Below, piece after piece: positions 1-13,300 of a DNA stretch of 29,527 nt. Source of the DNA: Phoronis ovalis (Eukaryota; Phoronida; Phoronidae); NCBI GenBank assembly GCA_028565635.1, contig JAOXYB010034395.1, positions 1-29,527 on the forward strand, written 5' to 3'. Position 1 is the first letter of the stretch. Each line of letters starts with the position of its first letter. Under the pieces are notes generated by a model. That model was given only the letters and a program-made list of their open reading frames with translations, did not search any database and was not told the DNA's origin. The position numbers were made by a program, and so were the translations under genes.

Positions 1-175
1 TGTATTTAAATTATACAGCAATATTAGAAGAATTTTATAATAATTTCTTTTGTTGTCCATGTTTTTAATAAGCATCTACTTCACTAGGGCCAGTCTCTCC
101 AACTGACAGCATTCTTGGCTGGGGGTACACTCTCGGAGTTGTTTACAACTCACCGAATGTCTAGTTTTCTTATAG
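1..175 (+). other. KIF21 intron upstream of the first visible exon
   Basis: Non-coding sequence ending in a pyrimidine-rich stretch and the acceptor TTATAG at 170-175. It is the 3' end of an intron that starts before the window. Confidence 0.85.
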
Positions 176-1397
176 GATCCCAGTGATGAAGTAAAAGACA
201 CCGATACAACTGAGGCAGAATTTGAATCCCTGTCAGCTAAGTTTCACTTTGTTGATCTGGCTGGTTCGGAGAGATTAAAACGTACTGGTGCTACAGGTGA
301 TAGGGCCAAAGAAGGAATTTCCATAAACTGTGGATTGGTAAGTGTAATATCTGCTTGTGTCATTGGTGTTCATTATCTATTTTTTTGTGTGGTGTAATTT
401 GCCAGTTTGAAAATCGTGGATACTATTGGCCAATTCAAATTAGTTTCAAACCTGATTTCTGTTTATTTCAAATGTTATAAATGCAAACAACGTATAAAAC
501 TATGTATGTAATAATGGTAGCGGGATTCAGCAGGAACATTTGCTTACCAGCCAGCAATCAGATTGATCCATGTTGTTGCAAAATTTAAATATATGTGAAT
601 TCTGTTAACCAGAAAAGTTACAATTATATTTTCCATTGAGTAGTTGGAGTATTTCCTAAGAATATATATATATATATATAGTACATAACCATATTTTGCA
701 AAGTCATCCTTGATCGCACTGTAATACAATGAGTACTCCTCAAGATGGTTCCACCAAACATATCATGTTTGATTTCATTCTTCAATTTCAGTTATTAAGA
801 TGAGATAAGCATGGTGGTTAGTGAATATTTCACTTGTGCGATGTTCATTGGTTTCTGTTGTTTTTATTGCTAAGCCTATGTTTTCTGTGCTAGCTTGCCC
901 TAGGAAATGTCATATCAGCTCTTGGTGATAAAACAAAGAAGGGAAGTCATGTGCCTTATCGTGATTCAAAGTTAACCAGACTGTTGCAAGACTCCTTAGG
1001 TGGAAACAGGTAAATGTGATGACTTAGTTCCCTATGTCAGATAAATAATATGTTTAATTTAATTTTTAGGTAACTTCCATTCAAATGATTAATATATTTA
1101 TTTTAAAAAAAACTTCTGAAATTGTACAATACACTTTTGGACTAATTTGTTGTTTAATTTATATGTTACGTTTACAAATAATATATTGTATTCTATTTTA
1201 GCCGTACTCTAATGATTGCCTGCATCTCTCCATCAGACCGTGATTTCATGGAAACGCTCAATACTATGAAATATGCAAATCGAGCTAGAAATATCAAGAA
1301 TAAGGTTGTTGCCAACCAAGACAAGACTAGCAGACAACTGGCTGCTTTGAGAGGCGAGATACAAACATTACGAAATGAACTTCTTGAGTATAAACAG
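176..1397 (+). CDS. KIF21: KIF21 exons 1-3: C-terminal half of the kinesin motor domain and neck start
   Basis: Exons 176-337, 894-1009 and 1202-1397 encode residues 1-158 of the partial product. Exon 1 carries the kinesin switch II signature in [16 protein letters not shown], followed by [11 protein letters not shown]. Exon 2 gives [13 protein letters not shown] and [18 protein letters not shown], the conserved alpha4/alpha5 and microtubule-facing elements. Exon 3 gives [20 protein letters not shown] and [11 protein letters not shown], the end of the motor core, then a helical neck. Phases are 0, 2 and 0. The P-loop (GxxxxGKT) and switch I are absent because the window starts inside the gene. 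An acidic, Thr-rich insert of about 15 residues precedes the switch II strand, as in other KIF21 proteins. Confidence 0.96.
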
Positions 1398-4300
1398 GTA
1401 ATAAATATGTAGTACTGAGATGACATTTTGACTATTGCTAAACACAGTCATTGTTCAGTCCCCTCATTCATTTCCACGGTAATGGAACATGTCAATACAA
1501 ACCCTTTCAAAAGATAGAATTCTTAAAACGACTTGCAGCATTTGTTTGATAACATCATAAGAGTCGGCCAGGATTCTAGACCACAGTGGTTTAATCATAT
1601 AGCAACATCTTTAAATCAGCTGGTGTTATTGTTTTTCATAGATATTGAGACTTGTATAAGAAATGGCTGAACACATGCTGCCCTGAATCACTTCTTAATA
1701 TAAGTTATATAACCCACCAAAGAAGATAATCTCAGTTATGATCATTATAACACTTTCCTAGGGCAAAAGAACTGTTGACTCAGAGGGCACAGAAGCACTT
1801 AATGATATGTGCCAGGAAAATGGCATGCTGCAAACAGAAAACAATAACCTGCGGAACAGAATCAAAGCACTATTAGAAACTATTGAGCAGCTGAGAGCCA
1901 GGAATATACAGCTGGTCTCAGAACAGGCCGCAGCAATCATAAATAACATTCCAGGTATCAGTAATATTATAACAATATAGTATTTTACATTTTGATCTAT
2001 AAGTGATGATATTCCAAGAATGCATTGTTTACAGTATCCAGGACATGTGATTAATTAGAGTCATCTGACTTGAACAACTTCTTCATCAGAACTCAGTAGC
2101 TAACAAGTTCAATTCATTAGAACTCTTAAACTAGAGAAATTCTAACATGTTCAAGTAGGGTATCTTTTACTATTGTTACATTAATAAAATTCTAGAAATT
2201 ATTAAATTATACATTTTATTGTCAACAGATTTCTTAGTTCTATTTTTTAGAACGAATCTCAATCTTCAGTGTTCTAACGGATGGAACTTGTTAGGCTACT
2301 GAATTGATCACATTAACCAACAAACTCAAAGTTCAAACAAGTTGGTTGATTGAAACAGTTGATTATATTCATTATTGTGATACTTAGACATTATCTGTTT
2401 AACATAATAATTGCTTGTACCATCTCGTTAGTGGATATATCCTGGTTTGCTTCGGAGCAGTTTACCAAAACTTTCATATTGTAAAAGTAAATAGTTTCAA
2501 GTTGGCTTGACTCATGGGAGATTAAGATAAAACATTTTTGAAATGAATAGTTTTATTTGCAGTTATTACCATTTTTAATGTTCTTTTCATCTCCTTGCAG
2601 AAGGTAGTAGTGCTGAAGTTGGTTCGCTGGTTGAAGGATACATTAAAGAAATGGAAGAGCTTAGGTCAGTAAAGAAGTATTAATAATAATTATGTACTTT
2701 GAATCAACCAGTAGTTGCTAGTAGTTTGTTCTATTGTTGAAAATCCATGGATATTTGTATTTATACAACATGAGGAAATATGAGATCTGCTGCAATGAAT
2801 GTGTGGTTATTTTGTAAACATTTCTTTTTAGAGAGCATTGGAATTGTAATCTGTAAGAGTTCATGTTTTTGTATCTTGTGTGTGTTTGTGTGTCCCTTTC
2901 CTTTCGATGAACTTGTATATTATTTCTTCTTGTTTTGTCACTTGTTTTTACATTTCAGCATAAGTGCAAATGTTGGCATACCCTAACATTTGCATAACTG
3001 CCCTGTATAGTAAAAAATTAACAATAAAGGTGAAACAATTTTTGGCTTTAGCATTTGTTGCTTATTGTCACTGAAAAAATTCCATTTTCCATATTTCAAC
3101 GAAATTTTGAATTTACATGATTACTTTAATAAGAAATTAAATTAACAAGAAACACTGATTTTGCATGACATGTTTTAAATATTTCTCTAGCATCAGCAAA
3201 AACCTGATAAGTTCAGATTTTAAAGTTGTTTTGGTAAGGAAAGAGTCAATAATTTGTAAGATGTGTTGTTTCATACATGTAGTATGAGTAGTACTGCATG
3301 CTGTTGATGACCGTCTGCCAGGAAATATTGTGAAATATTAAATCAGCCTTGTGTTGATGTTGTCATCACGTCTATTTTTCTGCTGTCAGATCCAGTTATC
3401 AAAGTTACAACATTTCCGTGTCTTCAATACATATCAGATGATACCAGAATTGTTACAGTTTTTTTATCTTTTCCTAAATAGTTAGTGCTTACTTGGCTAA
3501 GCCATTCGTGAAAAACCGTGAAAGGGTATTAGGCATCCTATGAAAAATCCCAGTAGATCTAAAATTTTTAACAAATAAAAAAATACCTTTTTTTAACATT
3601 AATTAATAATTCAAAAATTTAAACTGTAACGAGGGTCTACCTAAGCTTTATGTGTACTTGACTGATGTGTGTATTTTGACTTACAGAACCAAACTAATAG
3701 AGGCAGAAGCTATGCTGGAATCCATGCGACGCTCATCTGCCAGAAATCCAGCTCGCAGCTCTATAAGTCCATTACAACTGAGCATTCCTGTTGGTGGATC
3801 AAATTTTGATTTCACCAGCTCGCCACTTGATGGCATGCAATCTGTGATAAAACATGCAAAGAAGGATATTAAGAAATTACGTCGGCAAATGAGATCTCGT
3901 GTTAATAGTATCAGGTAAATGTTTAGATAAAATGGGTGCGTCTTTTATTACAATAAATTCATTATACATAAGGCCAACCTGTGTGCAGATCGATTCACCT
4001 GTTTTCACATACCAGGTATCAAAATGCTGAAGAAAGAGGTACACATGTTCTTAGCTTTAACATATTACTGTAAAAGTTTTCAACTCCCTGCTTGATAAAG
4101 TATCTGAATTAATTAATTAATTAATATTGGAATTAGAATACAGCGGATTGAATCAAAAGTTACCATTATCACAGGCAAGTTTTTGTATTCAGGCGATCTT
4201 CTAGCAGTGGTGACTCCACTTTACCACCAATAGCGTAAGTTTGGGATCAGTAGGCTGTACTAACACAAACATGCTTATTTAAATATTTAACGCTCATGTA

Positions 4301-7300
4301 ACCCGGTAATAACAAACAAAGGTTGTTATTAAAGATTGTATTTTTTCTTTTGATAGTTTTCATCTGAGACTATTATTAACTGGTTTATTATTCTCGGGTT
4401 TTCATTTATTAGATCGTCCTTTTGCTAGTTAAAAATGGGTATATTTTCTATAATGTGAACTACTGTTTGCTGAAATGTTTAGAAGATCAACTGTATAATG
4501 CCTCCATGATTGTTTGTAATGTATATTATGGTATGGTATGGTATGGTATGGTATGGTAGTTGTTTTGTTCAGCTATAGGTGAAGCAAAATAATGTCCATA
4601 ACAAATGCTGAACTACAGGTTACACTTGGCTGTCAACATTAATGTTTAGTTGATGTCAATGTTGATTCATTGATTAATTAATTCCAGTAATTGCAAGGCA
4701 ACAGTAATGGATTCTATAAGGATGTTTCTAGGCTAAGAACTGGAAACCAAAAGATAGCCAACTCTCTCGATCAAAAATATTATTCAATTTTTGATTCAAT
4801 TTATTATTGGAAATACATTTAACGCGCTGATTTAACACTTACACTATTATCTGCAATCAAAATATAAGCATCACACAATCTTCTTCAGTGTATAAGGTTT
4901 CCTTAATACATGTTTATTGTGTTGCAGTTCCCAGTATGTCAGCATCATTCAAGAATACTGTCTAGTTTACTGCTCGGTGGTTTTCAATATTTTTTGCACT
5001 ATTTAACAGCTTATTCTTTGTTTTACGAATATATATTCTCTTTGTCTTGCTTCAGTGATGTCGAGAAAGAAGGCAAAAGTGATGATGAAAAAGAAACCGA
5101 GGATGTTCAGAAAGATGTGGAAAGCCATGAAAAGTCAGAAGATGAAGACTCTGAGAATGAAAATGAAGTACTCATTGATTGATTTTTTTTGCGTATTTAA
5201 AGCTTTTTAGATATGCTGCATTGTTAGGACGTTTGACGTTTTAGTTATAGAACTAATATTAATGGTAATAGAAAACAGAAATTTTGTAACTTCAAATATT
5301 GCACCAATATTAATTGGATTTGCATTTGAAGACAAAGCGATGTCTGGATGATTCGAAGGTTGTTTTAAGAAGGTGGGTGGGAGGCATAGACTATGTAATA
5401 TTTTTGGACGACCTTGGAGAGTGGGTCCATTGTTGTTTCGAGCATTCAGCAATTCCACAATATCAAAACAGTTTTGGCAAATCTTGAAAACTGATACATA
5501 TAAAGAATGCTTTAATTCAGAAAGAAAGTACAAGTCAAATTTGAATTCTACCTGGATCACTTCCAACATGGCCAACTGGTGGCCATGTTTGTTCTCATAG
5601 ATAGTACCCGATAATCTGCTTTAGTTGTTATCAGATCAGTTTCATATAAATATAGGTTAAAATATAGGTCCAGGGTGATTTTGACCAGCTTCATTTCCAT
5701 TATGGCCGACTGACGGCCATGGTTCCCGAGACAATATGTCATGGTATGTTGAAGACGAATCCTATACATTCAAATATGGTTTTATAAAGGCTATAAGTAA
5801 ATGGGTGTTATAGGCTATGTGGTATTTTAGAATGACCTTAAAAGTGGATCAACGGTGACCTGAATCTTTAACATTTTTCTGCAGCCGTCAAGCTGTGTTT
5901 GTCCATATCTTGAACTCTGCTATGTATAGAAAACTGTGATACATGGAGAGATTGCTTTAAAACTAAGGAAACAATTTCGTGTGTGCATCTGTCTGCAACA
6001 GCTGACATGTTGTTTGTACTAACAGCATTTGTTAATATTTGTGATTAGTGTGTTCTTTTATGCAGAATAACGAATCTGTTGTCACTGGACATTAGACAGA
6101 CTCTTTACTTGTACTTCCTACTGAAGTCCCATTACTATATTTTTTAAAAAACTATTGTTTTGGGGTCTGGATACTGGAGAGTATGTGGACTTGTTTCAAA
6201 TTAATGGAAAGGGATTTGTGTTGAGAATGTCGTCAAGATTATATTTTAATATTGTTTTTCTTGTAGGAAGAAGATGATGATGAGGAATTAGAGGAAATAA
6301 TAAGCAGTGACTCGGACTCTGAAGAAGGTAAAGCTGTCACTAACATTATAAGACTTGGCTATTACAAATGGTCTTTCTTCGAACTGTACAATTTTATATT
6401 AAGCTACAGCTTTGTTCTTGTTTTTTCAATAATGAAGCAGCAACATGTGTCCCGTTTAGCGTACCTCTGTTAATTACTTTACCTCTAATTGAATATTGTA
6501 AATATTAACGAATTCAGTTTAGAAATAAATGTATTGAAGTACTTTGAATTGATACTTTGGAATTTGTTATGTCGCTTATCTTGTATTAGCATTTCATTGT
6601 AAAACACGTACCACGAAGTTCCTGATTTATTCTTCGAACTGTTATTAGACAAATACTAAATAATTTAGAAAATTGTGTGATTTATAAACTATAATTTGGC
6701 TTACATATTTTTATGCATGCAGGCAGCTCTGAGGTGTTATCTAGTCCTAGTACACCTGAGGTGTCATCTAGTCCTAGTACACCATTGCTAAGTACTGGTA
6801 AACAATTATGTGGCTGTACCAGCATCTCGTGAACTGCATGTTATGATTTCAGTTTGCATGATTTATGCCTTTTTCAAATTACACATGAATGTCACTAGTT
6901 GTGTGCAGTGTTTTAATCTGTTATTTTGTAGTAATAATTATGAAAATATTGCACCATTTGTGTTGTTTTTAAAAGTAAAGAAATTCTAAAAGCCTTTCTT
7001 GTGCATTAAGCTGATTTTTCTTGAACAAAATACTTTATGTCGAGATATTTTTTTGCCTTCCTTCTAATTTACACATTTTCAGAAATATAGCACTGTTAGA
7101 CTTTTTTTTTAATTTTTACTCTTTGTGTGTCACAGGAGATCTTATCAGCTATTTCAGTAGAAGTGTTACTGCTGCTCTTGTGAATACTTGCATATGGTAA
7201 AATATGTTCAATGTACACCAGTGTATCTTCACATTAACAAAAAGCGCAAGTTGATGATATTATACTTCTGCTATAAATTAGAACTACTGTTTTGTTGACA

Positions 7301-10300
7301 GGTTTATAGTTTCAAAAATTTGATGTTTTGTTTTTGTAGATTCTGATCATATGCACGAAGATCTCGCTGATTTGACATGCGAAATATCAATGAAAGAGAA
7401 ATTGATTGAAGAACTGGAACGCAGTCAAAAAAGCCTTCACGCAATCAAAATGCAATATGAAGACAAGTTGGAGCAACTTCAGAGCAAGATTAAACTTACA
7501 GAAAAAGAACGTGATCAGGTTTTAACTAGTCTAGGAAATAGAGAATCTGAATCTGATGGGAAAGTTAAAAAGGTAAAAATTGAATATGAACGAAAACTCA
7601 AGGAAATGCAGATGGAAGTGAAGAAACTGCATGCTGCGCAGAAAGAACATGCCAAACTTCTCAAGAATTCTTCGCAAACGGAAAAACAACTCAAAACTGT
7701 TCAGCTTGAACTGGGAGAGATGAAGAAAACAAAGGTAAATTTGTTGCAGAGCTGTGTTATGTAGTCCTAAGCAGTCAGGTTATGAAATGATGACTTATGA
7801 GAAAATTGGATTATTTTACCTCCTTTTATGTAATCAAATAGAAACTTAAAGTGAATTTTACTCTAAGGAAGGGAAAACTTTCAGTTGGATTTATATTTCA
7901 CTAAATTGAGATGTTGTCAAATGAACTCATTTTAATTGTTTTCAAATGACCCTATTCAGCTCTGGGACTTTAATAGTTTAACCAATCAGAAACTTTCAGT
8001 AAGGGGCAACAGATATCAGCAGGTTTGAAATCTTGTACTGCAGTGTATATGGTCATACATAGCATTTGAAAATAGAGTAAACATCTTTATGACTACACAA
8101 GAGGTCTTGGTTGGTGCATCTGTCTTAGTTCCAAGAGACACACCCTTGGTTACTAGAAACATCTAGTAGTCAGAAATGTTCCATGAGATGTGTTCGTCTA
8201 TCATATAATGGTATAGTTTGGCATCACACAATATCAAATTTTTGCACTCATACTATCTTGAGTAATTGATTTGTCTGAAATAATGTTTGAAAGATATACC
8301 ATATTTGTCTTATAAGGTAAAGCTGATGAAACAGATCAAGCAAGAAACAGAAAGAAATAGGCAAACCGAGAACAAGCGCAACAAGGAGCTGAATGTTTTA
8401 CGAAAGCAGCAGAGAGAGAAAGACAACTATATAAAGACATTAGAAGCACAGAAAAATCAAAAAGAGGTTGTACTTCGTCGTAAACAGGAGGAGGTGGAAT
8501 TATTGCGCAAGAGAGGCCGACCCATGTCTGAAAAAGCTGCAGGCCGCATTGGCAAATATACTGAACAAAAAGTGCCTGCACGAAATAGTAAGTCAAAAGA
8601 GTTTGACAGTTTTATTATAAGTGTGTTCAGCAATTGGCACATTTATGTTCATATGTTTAGCATTTGTTGTAGTAATCGCGTCGTATATATGAAATAGCGT
8701 AGTATCAACCAGCTATCTCTGACAGAGGAAAGAGTCAAGCTTTTATGTTACTGAATTGTTATTACAAACAAAATGTATGTTTAACAGTTGCCAAACTCAT
8801 CATAACTGTTCAATTGTTATTGCTTGATATTATGCTGCTCACATGTGTTTCAAATTAGTAGCATTCATATTTAAATATTAAGGAAGTATGTGCAAATTTG
8901 ATGTAACTAATCAGAGATAAATTTAAAAGCAAGAATGTTTCGAAGAGTTTGAGAGTGGACAAATCTCTGACCCCATCTTGTTCACTGTGACAAATCCTGC
9001 TGCATCCTTGGAAACTTTCATTCTTCTGTTTGTAACTTGTTTAAATCTATTGCAAAACAAATACAAATAATAAATCATGAAACACCTAATGCTGGCTTGT
9101 CTTGGTTATATTTAGCTATTCAAGCAATAATGATCATTTTATCAAAAGAAAATTCTTTCTTGCTAGGATGTAATAGGGATTGGTACCAGTGAATTGGTTT
9201 GACTGCTTTAACTACAGTTTATACTGTAACAATGTATTATAGGCATTCCTACTCAACTAACATCTAGACGCACAAGAAAGAAAAGTGAGTTTTCGTCCAA
9301 GATAGCTAAGCAAAAATGGGACGCTGTTGAGAAATTTGTGAGTATTGTGTCCAATTTGACATAACTGCACTTGAGGACAGTTGTTTATTAATTTGACTCT
9401 AAATTGGTGAAAAATCTCGCAATGTAGGCGAGAACAAAAATATATATTTTCTTTTCATGACATCAGATACGCTGTTTTCTTTTCATATATGTTAAATAGT
9501 TCCCACAATGCTAACTCAATGTTAAATGGTGGATTATGCGGAAAGAAATTTAACTTTCATTGCAATTCAGCTGCAAATAACTTAATAGAAGCACAAGGTC
9601 ATCGTAAATTTACTTGGCAATGTTCAATTATGTTAATCTTTTTGAAGTTTCAAAACTAGTTATGAAAAACATGTCTGTTACAAGATTAACGACATTAAGT
9701 GCTGCAATTAAAGATCAGTGTGAGCAAAATATACAAAAAAAAAATCATACACTAAATCACTTTTTTTTGTTGAGTTATTCTGTTCAAACTTTTCACAAGT
9801 TAGGTAGTTTTAAAAAGTATACGTTTTTGATGTCGTCATAGCAGCCAACACATTGAAAATATCCTTGCAGCTGAAATTAATGCAAGAAAGAAATCGCCAG
9901 TAAACCTGCTGAATAATGTTTTAGGATACAAAATCTAATCTCCAAAAACACCTTTTGTTTTAGAAATAGCCCAAATTAACGACTTTCATCCTTAAAAAAT
10001 CATGTGGCTGATTAAATGCTTCATAGTTCATGCCTGTTTTAAATTAATAAACTAGACTTCTGTACTAGTGTGTTGCGAAAGCTTTGTTTTTCATGAAAAA
10101 TGAGTTGATAAATATTTGTAAGCTGAGTTGTGGAAGTGTTTTTTGATATTAGGTGTCTTCCACTGTTACCAAGAAACAGACTATTGCTCACATGGAAAAA
10201 GATATGGACCATTGGCTGAAGGTAAGAATATTTGATATGATAGTGTATACAAATTTTATTGTATATGTCACATTTTTTAAAAACAAGCCAAAAATTATAT

Positions 10301-13300
10301 TATTTCAAGGTGTTGATATTTAAAAAAATGTCTAATTCTGTGTGTCCATTTTGATATAGTAACTTAGTCTTTTATTTCTAGCAAAGGGAGCGAAGCAGCA
10401 AAAAGTTGGAGAAATTGTCATCAAAAAGAGATAAAGCCGCAGCTGAAGATCGGGTAAATTTTTTTAATTTCTTTGTAATGTAAAATACCCTACCCAAATA
10501 ACAGTGTGAGGTTGAATTATTAATCTGTTTCAGTATGACAGTAAATTACTAAATTTTTGTCATTAAAAACTGGAAATCTACAGTATTATGTATCTTCTCC
10601 ATTTCTGACATAATAGTGTTTCACAATAATTAGTGGTATGATATTAAATTGGAGGTGTTAAAGAACATCGTCTGGATGCTTTCTATTTTCAAATCTGTGA
10701 CACATATTTTGTTTAGCTTGGTGTTCTGAAGGAACTGAATGAAGAAATTGGTTTGTTGATAGGAGACATTAACTATATCCAGGATAATATCAGTGAATGT
10801 CAGACCAGCATCATGCAAATGGAAGAGGATATGAAGGTGTGAAAATTATCTCTTGAATAATTGGCTGACTTTTTATCACTCAGGTTGCCATGTGGTTATG
10901 ACATTCTTGTCTGTTTATGGGCTTTGTATGCATCATCATATACTGGCTTTTTAATATTCTACATCGTTATTTTATACTGTTTACAAATTTCAAATATTTG
11001 CTTTGGCTAGTTCTGTCTTTAAGTTTTTAAGAACAAGCACATAAAAGTAAGGCAAAAATATCCTGAACTTTGTTGCTAGTTTGCAGTGTATATGTCATGT
11101 CACTGATATACACATTTTTGGTACAGGATGAGAGTGATATAGCAGTTTTAGTGAAGGCTTGTAATGTTGAGGAAGCGCACTACTTACTTGAACATCTTAC
11201 TCAACTTGTCATTAATAAGGTAAGACATTTTGTCACTTTCACATTGTTGTTGATGTGGAGCTGGGAAATCAAAAGGCAAGTGTGGCATCGACTGTGTGCT
11301 AAATCAGTGTATAATATAACATTAATTTGATCTTTTGAGGGAATAACAGTTCGTTTATGCTCTAACTAGATCATTATGCCAGAGCACAGTGAGGGCATAA
11401 ATGATCTATTTAGGGCATAAACGAACCGTTATGTCCCAAAAAAGATCAAATTAATATCATTTATATTACGTTTAAGTTTTTATCCATGTTAAAGAAGGCC
11501 ATTCCTCCTCCAAAAATTGAAAAATTTCCTCCGAAAGCATATTGAAGTTCACGTCGTCACTTCCAACCGCCATTTTTATCTTTTGCTTTCTCTCAAAAAT
11601 GATGACGCCACATGACATAAATATTCCGCATGGATGGGTAAATGAGCAATTTTGATCTCGCAAGTCAGTTAAATATTCAGCGTGGAGAGTTAAATACACT
11701 ACTTACTCATGTGACCACGAAATTCCCGTTGCCTACTGTAGAAATAAGGAAAATTTTGTGACTGGTAAATACTCGATAATAATCCATTGAAGTAATATAA
11801 ATAATTAATATTTAATGCCTATTTTACCAGGGAATGTTTCTTTTTGGCGATCAATTACTTTTAACACAGAAACACAGCAAAAAGAGATATCTTTGATGGT
11901 CAATCCTTTTAGGCAGTTTTCCCAACCAGATAAGTTGTGAATAGTCATTTTATTGCTGAAGTCATAGTATCTTTCACGCAACCATTGCCATTTTAGGGTT
12001 TGGCAGTAGCCAGTAAAGATGCTGAGTATAAGGAATTAGAGCAGAGACTGGAGCAGACTGAGAGAGACAGTGCTATGCATAGAACACTGTTGCAGCAAGT
12101 TATCGCTGAAGATCAAAATATTGAAGTAGAAGGATTGTGGGGCACAAATGATAGTAAGAATAATCATAAGTTTGTATTGTTAGTACAGCAATGGTACCAT
12201 GAGATGACTTCCATTATTCCACATACTTACTGCTTTGCTTTTCAGCATGTCTGTGGAGCATATTAAACATGTCAGTTGTTCCAAATCATGAATCTTTCTG
12301 AATTACATGGAGTTTTGAAGACATTTGTGAGAAAAATTGTACTTGCTGTCATGTGTCTATTTGAACAACAACTCTTGTTGGAAAATAAGTGTAGGTTAGC
12401 AATACTCGTATTAGAAACAGCATACTATATACACTATATCAGCATACTATATACACTATATAAAGAAGAGTTTGAAACTGTTTCAGATCCTGGTAGTTCG
12501 AGTAGCTCTAGATCAGCATCACCAATTGATGGGTGAGTACTTTTGCAATGTGGCAAACTTAATAAAAGAGAAGAATTGTAAAAACATAACTGCTTGTCGA
12601 TTTCTATAAAATTGCCTGTGATTGATTCCTGTGTTGGAACTGTATGTTTCATATACATGCATTTACTACAAAACTTCAGGCATTATGCTGTTGAGTTACA
12701 TACACATGTGCCATAATTTAATATGCAAACTCTGATATTGGAGGAGTTTGTTTTCAACGGGACATCATCAATAGTTTTATTAGCATTACCGGTGTAATAT
12801 TTAAACCCATTGAATTGCACACACCCTTGTACTTTGCTGGTGTATTGAAAGAGTATTTAACTTAGGAATTTAGCTTCAATTATTAAGCAACTGTACTAAA
12901 ACTAATTCATCAATTTTTTTCTCTTTTTTGCTCATGCCACCGTGATTTTGGTATTCTTCATAATTCTTTAAATACAATATAGCAACAATTTGTGCTATTT
13001 TATTCTTGTGGTTATTTGCCTTACCCTATGTTTTTTATATTTTGTAAATGTGAAATATTTTATTTTTGAGTGTTTTTTGGGTGCTTTTCTTTTTGTGATT
13101 TTGCCCTTTTTTCACATACCAAAAAATAAATAATGTAGTGTGCAGGTCATGGTACAGTGTGCCAAATGTTCTATTTTTCTACATTTTTACAAAAATATAT
13201 TATTTTGACATCTTTTGCATCTTGATGCATGCAAGAGTATATTTTGATTACTATTTACGGGTATTTATTGATGAATACTATTTTTTCTATAGTAAATATT

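Noticed and set aside
1193-1426. Minus-strand open frame over KIF21 exon 3
   Set aside because: Antisense shadow of a strongly conserved motor-domain exon.
5207-5575. Minus-strand open frame of 122 codons in KIF21 intron 8
   Set aside because: It lies in repeated intron DNA and has no recognised domain. Its two internal palindromic blocks recur outside the frame.
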